Shown: piece after piece, positions 62,614-64,000 of the stretch
How the letters are laid out: each line of letters opens with the position of its first letter
Numbering within the stretch: position 1 is the first letter of the stretch
NCBI GenBank assembly: GCA_017438845.1
Contig: JAFRUO010000003.1
Coordinates: 1-64,000 of the forward strand
Direction: 5' to 3'
DNA length: 64,000 bases
Origin: Clostridia bacterium
Lineage (GTDB): Bacteria > Bacillota > Clostridia > Oscillospirales > Acutalibacteraceae
Translations under genes and position numbers: made by a program
The notes under the pieces: model-generated
Told to the model about the DNA's origin: nothing
Seen by the model: only the letters and a program-made list of their open reading frames with translations
Databases searched by the model: none

Positions 62614-63471
62614 TTATTTTTGGTTACCGTTGCCGGGATTGTTAAAGCCGTTCCCCTGCTGCATTGCAATATAAGATGCCTTTATGCTGTTTATGTCAAA
62701 GGTCGGGGCTGCGCCGAACATAGGATCTATATCGTTAAGCCCTGCCGAAGCGCCGGGGAATATAGGCTGTGCAGGCGGCATCGGAGGTGCCTGAGGCGCA
62801 GGAGGTGCTTGCGGAGCAGGAGCTGTTTGCGGAGCAGGAGCTTCTTGCGGAGGAGCAACGGGCTCTTCGAACTGAGGAGTAACGGGCTCCGGCATTATTT
62901 CAGGTTCATTATTAATAACAGGCTCTGCGGCAACTTCCGTTTCGGGAGCCGAAACAGGCTCGAAATCAACAGCAGGCTCGGAAACTGCTTCGGGTTCATT
63001 ATTTACTATCTGTTCGGGAACCGCAACGGGCTCGGGAACTATTACAGGTTCGGGTTGCACTGCAGGCTCAGGTTCTGCGACGGGTATGGGCTCAGCTGCA
63101 TACTGAGGCGTCTGTACCGCCTCACCGTCTGCTCTTGTTCCGCAGTAAACGCAGAATTTTCCGTGCACGGGCTTACCGCAGTTACGACAAAGCTTTTCGG
63201 AAGGTACATTCTGCTGTGCGGGAGCTCCGTCGAGCTTTGTACCGCAATATACGCAGAATTTAACATTCCCCACCGGTCTGCGGCAGTTAGGGCATGTATG
63301 CTGACCGCCGCCCTGCGGCTGAGCCTGCGGGCGGGGCTGATAATTTGTGTTATTCGGTGTGCTCTGAGCCGCAAAGCTCTGCTGATTTAAATAATCCTCA
63401 ACCTTTATTCCGCAATAAATACAGAATCTGGCATTTCCGATTTCTCTGTTACATTTAGGACAAGCAGCCAA
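62614..63471 (-). CDS. Triple zinc-ribbon protein with Pro/Glu-rich tail
   Basis: 285 aa from TTG at 63471 behind AAAGGGTG; a GTG three codons earlier overlaps this ribosome site. Three zinc ribbons with the pattern CPxC(x9-11)FCxYCG occur in the first 115 residues (CPKCNREIGNARFCIYCG; then CPNCRRPVGNVKFCVYCG; then CRNCGKPVHGKFCVYCG). A long tail repeats PEP and EPV units, then a Pro/Gln/Ala stretch, and ends in a short ordered motif (DIDPMFGAAPTFDINSIKASY). It is the first gene of the operon. No membrane helix. A scaffold or adaptor role is inferred. Confidence 0.78.
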   Translation of the reverse strand: MAACPKCNREIGNARFCIYCGIKVEDYLNQQSFAAQSTPNNTNYQPRPQAQPQGGGQHTCPNCRRPVGNVKFCVYCGTKLDGAPAQQNVPSEKLCRNCGKPVHGKFCVYCGTRADGEAVQTPQYAAEPIPVAEPEPAVQPEPVIVPEPVAVPEQIVNNEPEAVSEPAVDFEPVSAPETEVAAEPVINNEPEIMPEPVTPQFEEPVAPPQEAPAPQTAPAPQAPPAPQAPPMPPAQPIFPGASAGLNDIDPMFGAAPTFDINSIKASYIAMQQGNGFNNPGNGNQK

Positions 63472-63507
63472 AGATATCACCCTTTTTAATAATTTATATA
63501 CTATATA

Positions 63508-63537
63508 AATATATCATAATATGTTGCAATATGTCAA
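63508..63537 (-). promoter_or_regulatory. Promoter of the 53-63 kb operon
   Basis: Perfect TTGACA (63532-63537), 18 nt and TATATT (63508-63513) on the minus strand, 37 bp before the TTG start. Confidence 0.65.
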
Positions 63538-63625
63538 TTAAGAGGGACGGCATTCGGCTTTATTTTTAAATAAAAATTTTGTAGAATTTTTGTAAAAAAT
63601 GACGATTTGTATTTTCCATATTACT

Positions 63626-63655
63626 TTGACACGGCTGTTAAAGATATGTTACAAT
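63626..63655 (+). promoter_or_regulatory. Promoter of the right-edge zinc-ribbon gene
   Basis: Perfect TTGACA (63626-63631), 18 nt and TACAAT (63650-63655) on the plus strand, followed by GGAGG and ATG at 63703. It is divergent from the operon promoter with the same spacer. The gap between the two -35 boxes is about 90 bp, AT-rich, with no gene that I can see. Confidence 0.7.
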
Positions 63656-63702
63656 TTATATAGTCCATATTTCGGACTTATTATGAATTTGGAGGAACTA
63701 AT

Positions 63703-64000
63703 ATGAAAGTATGTCCTAATTGCAACGGCTTTGCAGACGACACTGCAAATGTCTGCCCTAATTGCGGAACGCCGTTTGCACCTGTAAATCCTCAGCAACC
63801 TGCTTACACACAGCCCCAGCAACCTAATTACACACAGCCTCAGCAACCTAATTACACACAGCCTCAGCAACAGAATTATGCTCAGCCACAGCAGCCGAAT
63901 TATGCTCAGCCGCAGCAGCCGCAGCAGCCCGCTCAGGGCTATAACTACGGCGCTCAGCCCCCTGCGCCTGCACAGAAGAAAAAAGGCATCAAGGCTTGGC
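63703..64000 (+). CDS. Zinc-ribbon protein with Gln/Pro repeats, cut by window end
   Basis: 99 codons are visible. It starts with a zinc ribbon (MKVCPNCNGFADDTANVCPN, then CG), followed by eight-residue repeats like PNYTQPQQ, then a Gly/Pro segment and a Lys patch (AQKKKGIKAW), which usually precedes a membrane helix in such proteins. The C-terminal part is missing. It is divergent from the AAA operon and has a strong promoter and ribosome site. Confidence 0.8.
   Translation, partial: MKVCPNCNGFADDTANVCPNCGTPFAPVNPQQPAYTQPQQPNYTQPQQPNYTQPQQQNYAQPQQPNYAQPQQPQQPAQGYNYGAQPPAPAQKKKGIKAW
63799..63918 (+). repeat. Five tandem 24-bp coding repeats
   Basis: Five direct copies of a 24-nt unit (63799, 63823, 63847, 63871 and 63895) encode PAYTQPQQ, PNYTQPQQ twice, QNYAQPQQ and PNYAQPQQ. 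The second and third copies are identical, so this array probably varies in length between strains. Confidence 0.9.

Noticed and set aside
62620..63390. Plus-strand Arg/Leu-rich frame of 256 aa
   Set aside because: It is the complement of the Pro/Glu repeats in the triple zinc-ribbon gene. The minus-strand frame has three clear zinc ribbons.
63649..63870. Minus-strand repeated LRLCVIRLL frame
   Set aside because: It is the antisense of the Gln/Pro repeat gene; repeats on any frame look periodic.
63799..63918. Possible CRISPR-like repeats
   Set aside because: The units are contiguous with no spacers and are coding.
1..64000. Prophage, insertion sequence, rRNA or tRNA
   Set aside because: No integrase, transposase, phage structural gene or RNA gene could be recognised.

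Overview
The window looks like the chromosome of a low-to-mid GC, spore-forming Gram-positive of the class Clostridia, most likely an uncultured gut Oscillospirales/Ruminococcaceae-type bacterium. The support is gene content and order: split transketolase, DivIVA/SepF division cluster, RemA, CdaA/CdaR, ScpA/ScpB, PASTA kinase, and sporulation genes (spoVM, gerW). Nearly every gene is on the minus strand and starts are often TTG. There are no rRNA or tRNA genes, insertion sequences, prophage or CRISPR arrays.

Layout. 1-200: intergenic repeat and terminator. 0.2-8 kb: transketolase halves, HAD phosphatase, rluD, lspA, divIVA, sepF, yggS and a HlyD-like protein, with B. subtilis-like order around sepF. 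8-16 kb: miaA, mutL, mutS, a YmcA/RicA-like protein with a Cys-rich tail, miaB, and an alpha/beta hydrolase. 16.5-20.4 kb: the main plus-strand island, holding an SCP2 protein, a Gfo/Idh/MocA dehydrogenase, and an XRE-type membrane regulator with a small membrane-anchored partner. 20.5-28.4 kb: a 39-aa orphan peptide, metallophosphoesterase, SemiSWEET-like protein, GTP-type PEP carboxykinase, an asparagine synthetase with a degenerate glutaminase site (plus strand), a divergent MreB and AlaA. 28.4-42.1 kb: a long conserved run yicC-remA-gmk-rpoZ-priA-def-fmt-yugP-rsmB-rlmN-prpC-prkC-rsgA-thiN-spoVM. It lacks coaBC and rpe, which occupy this run in B. subtilis. 42.1-53.1 kb: rluB, DacB/F-type carboxypeptidase, gerW, scpB/scpA, M50 protease, prmC, yqhQ, cdaR/cdaA, and a cysteine-desulfurase-like enzyme with a DUF3343 protein.

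53.2-63.5 kb holds the most unusual content: an eight-gene minus-strand operon with one consensus promoter and one terminator. It encodes a triple zinc-ribbon protein with a Pro/Glu tail, a zinc-ribbon helical-repeat protein, three paralogous coiled-coil/helical-repeat proteins each ending in a two-helix membrane hairpin, two small unknown proteins (one of only 58 aa), and a Ycf46-like AAA+ ATPase. A divergent gene at the right edge starts with another zinc ribbon and a Gln/Pro repeat. I do not recognise this as a named system. The layout suggests a membrane-bound complex remodelled by the ATPase, but its function cannot be read from the sequence.

Working together: the housekeeping blocks cover cell division (divIVA, sepF), wall growth signalling (prkC/prpC, cdaA/cdaR, dacB/F), chromosome segregation (scpAB), mismatch repair (mutSL), translation and RNA modification (def, fmt, rlmN, rsmB, rluB, rluD, miaA, miaB, rsgA, prmC) and sporulation (spoVM, gerW). 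All functional calls come from reading motifs and gene order by eye; no database search was run.
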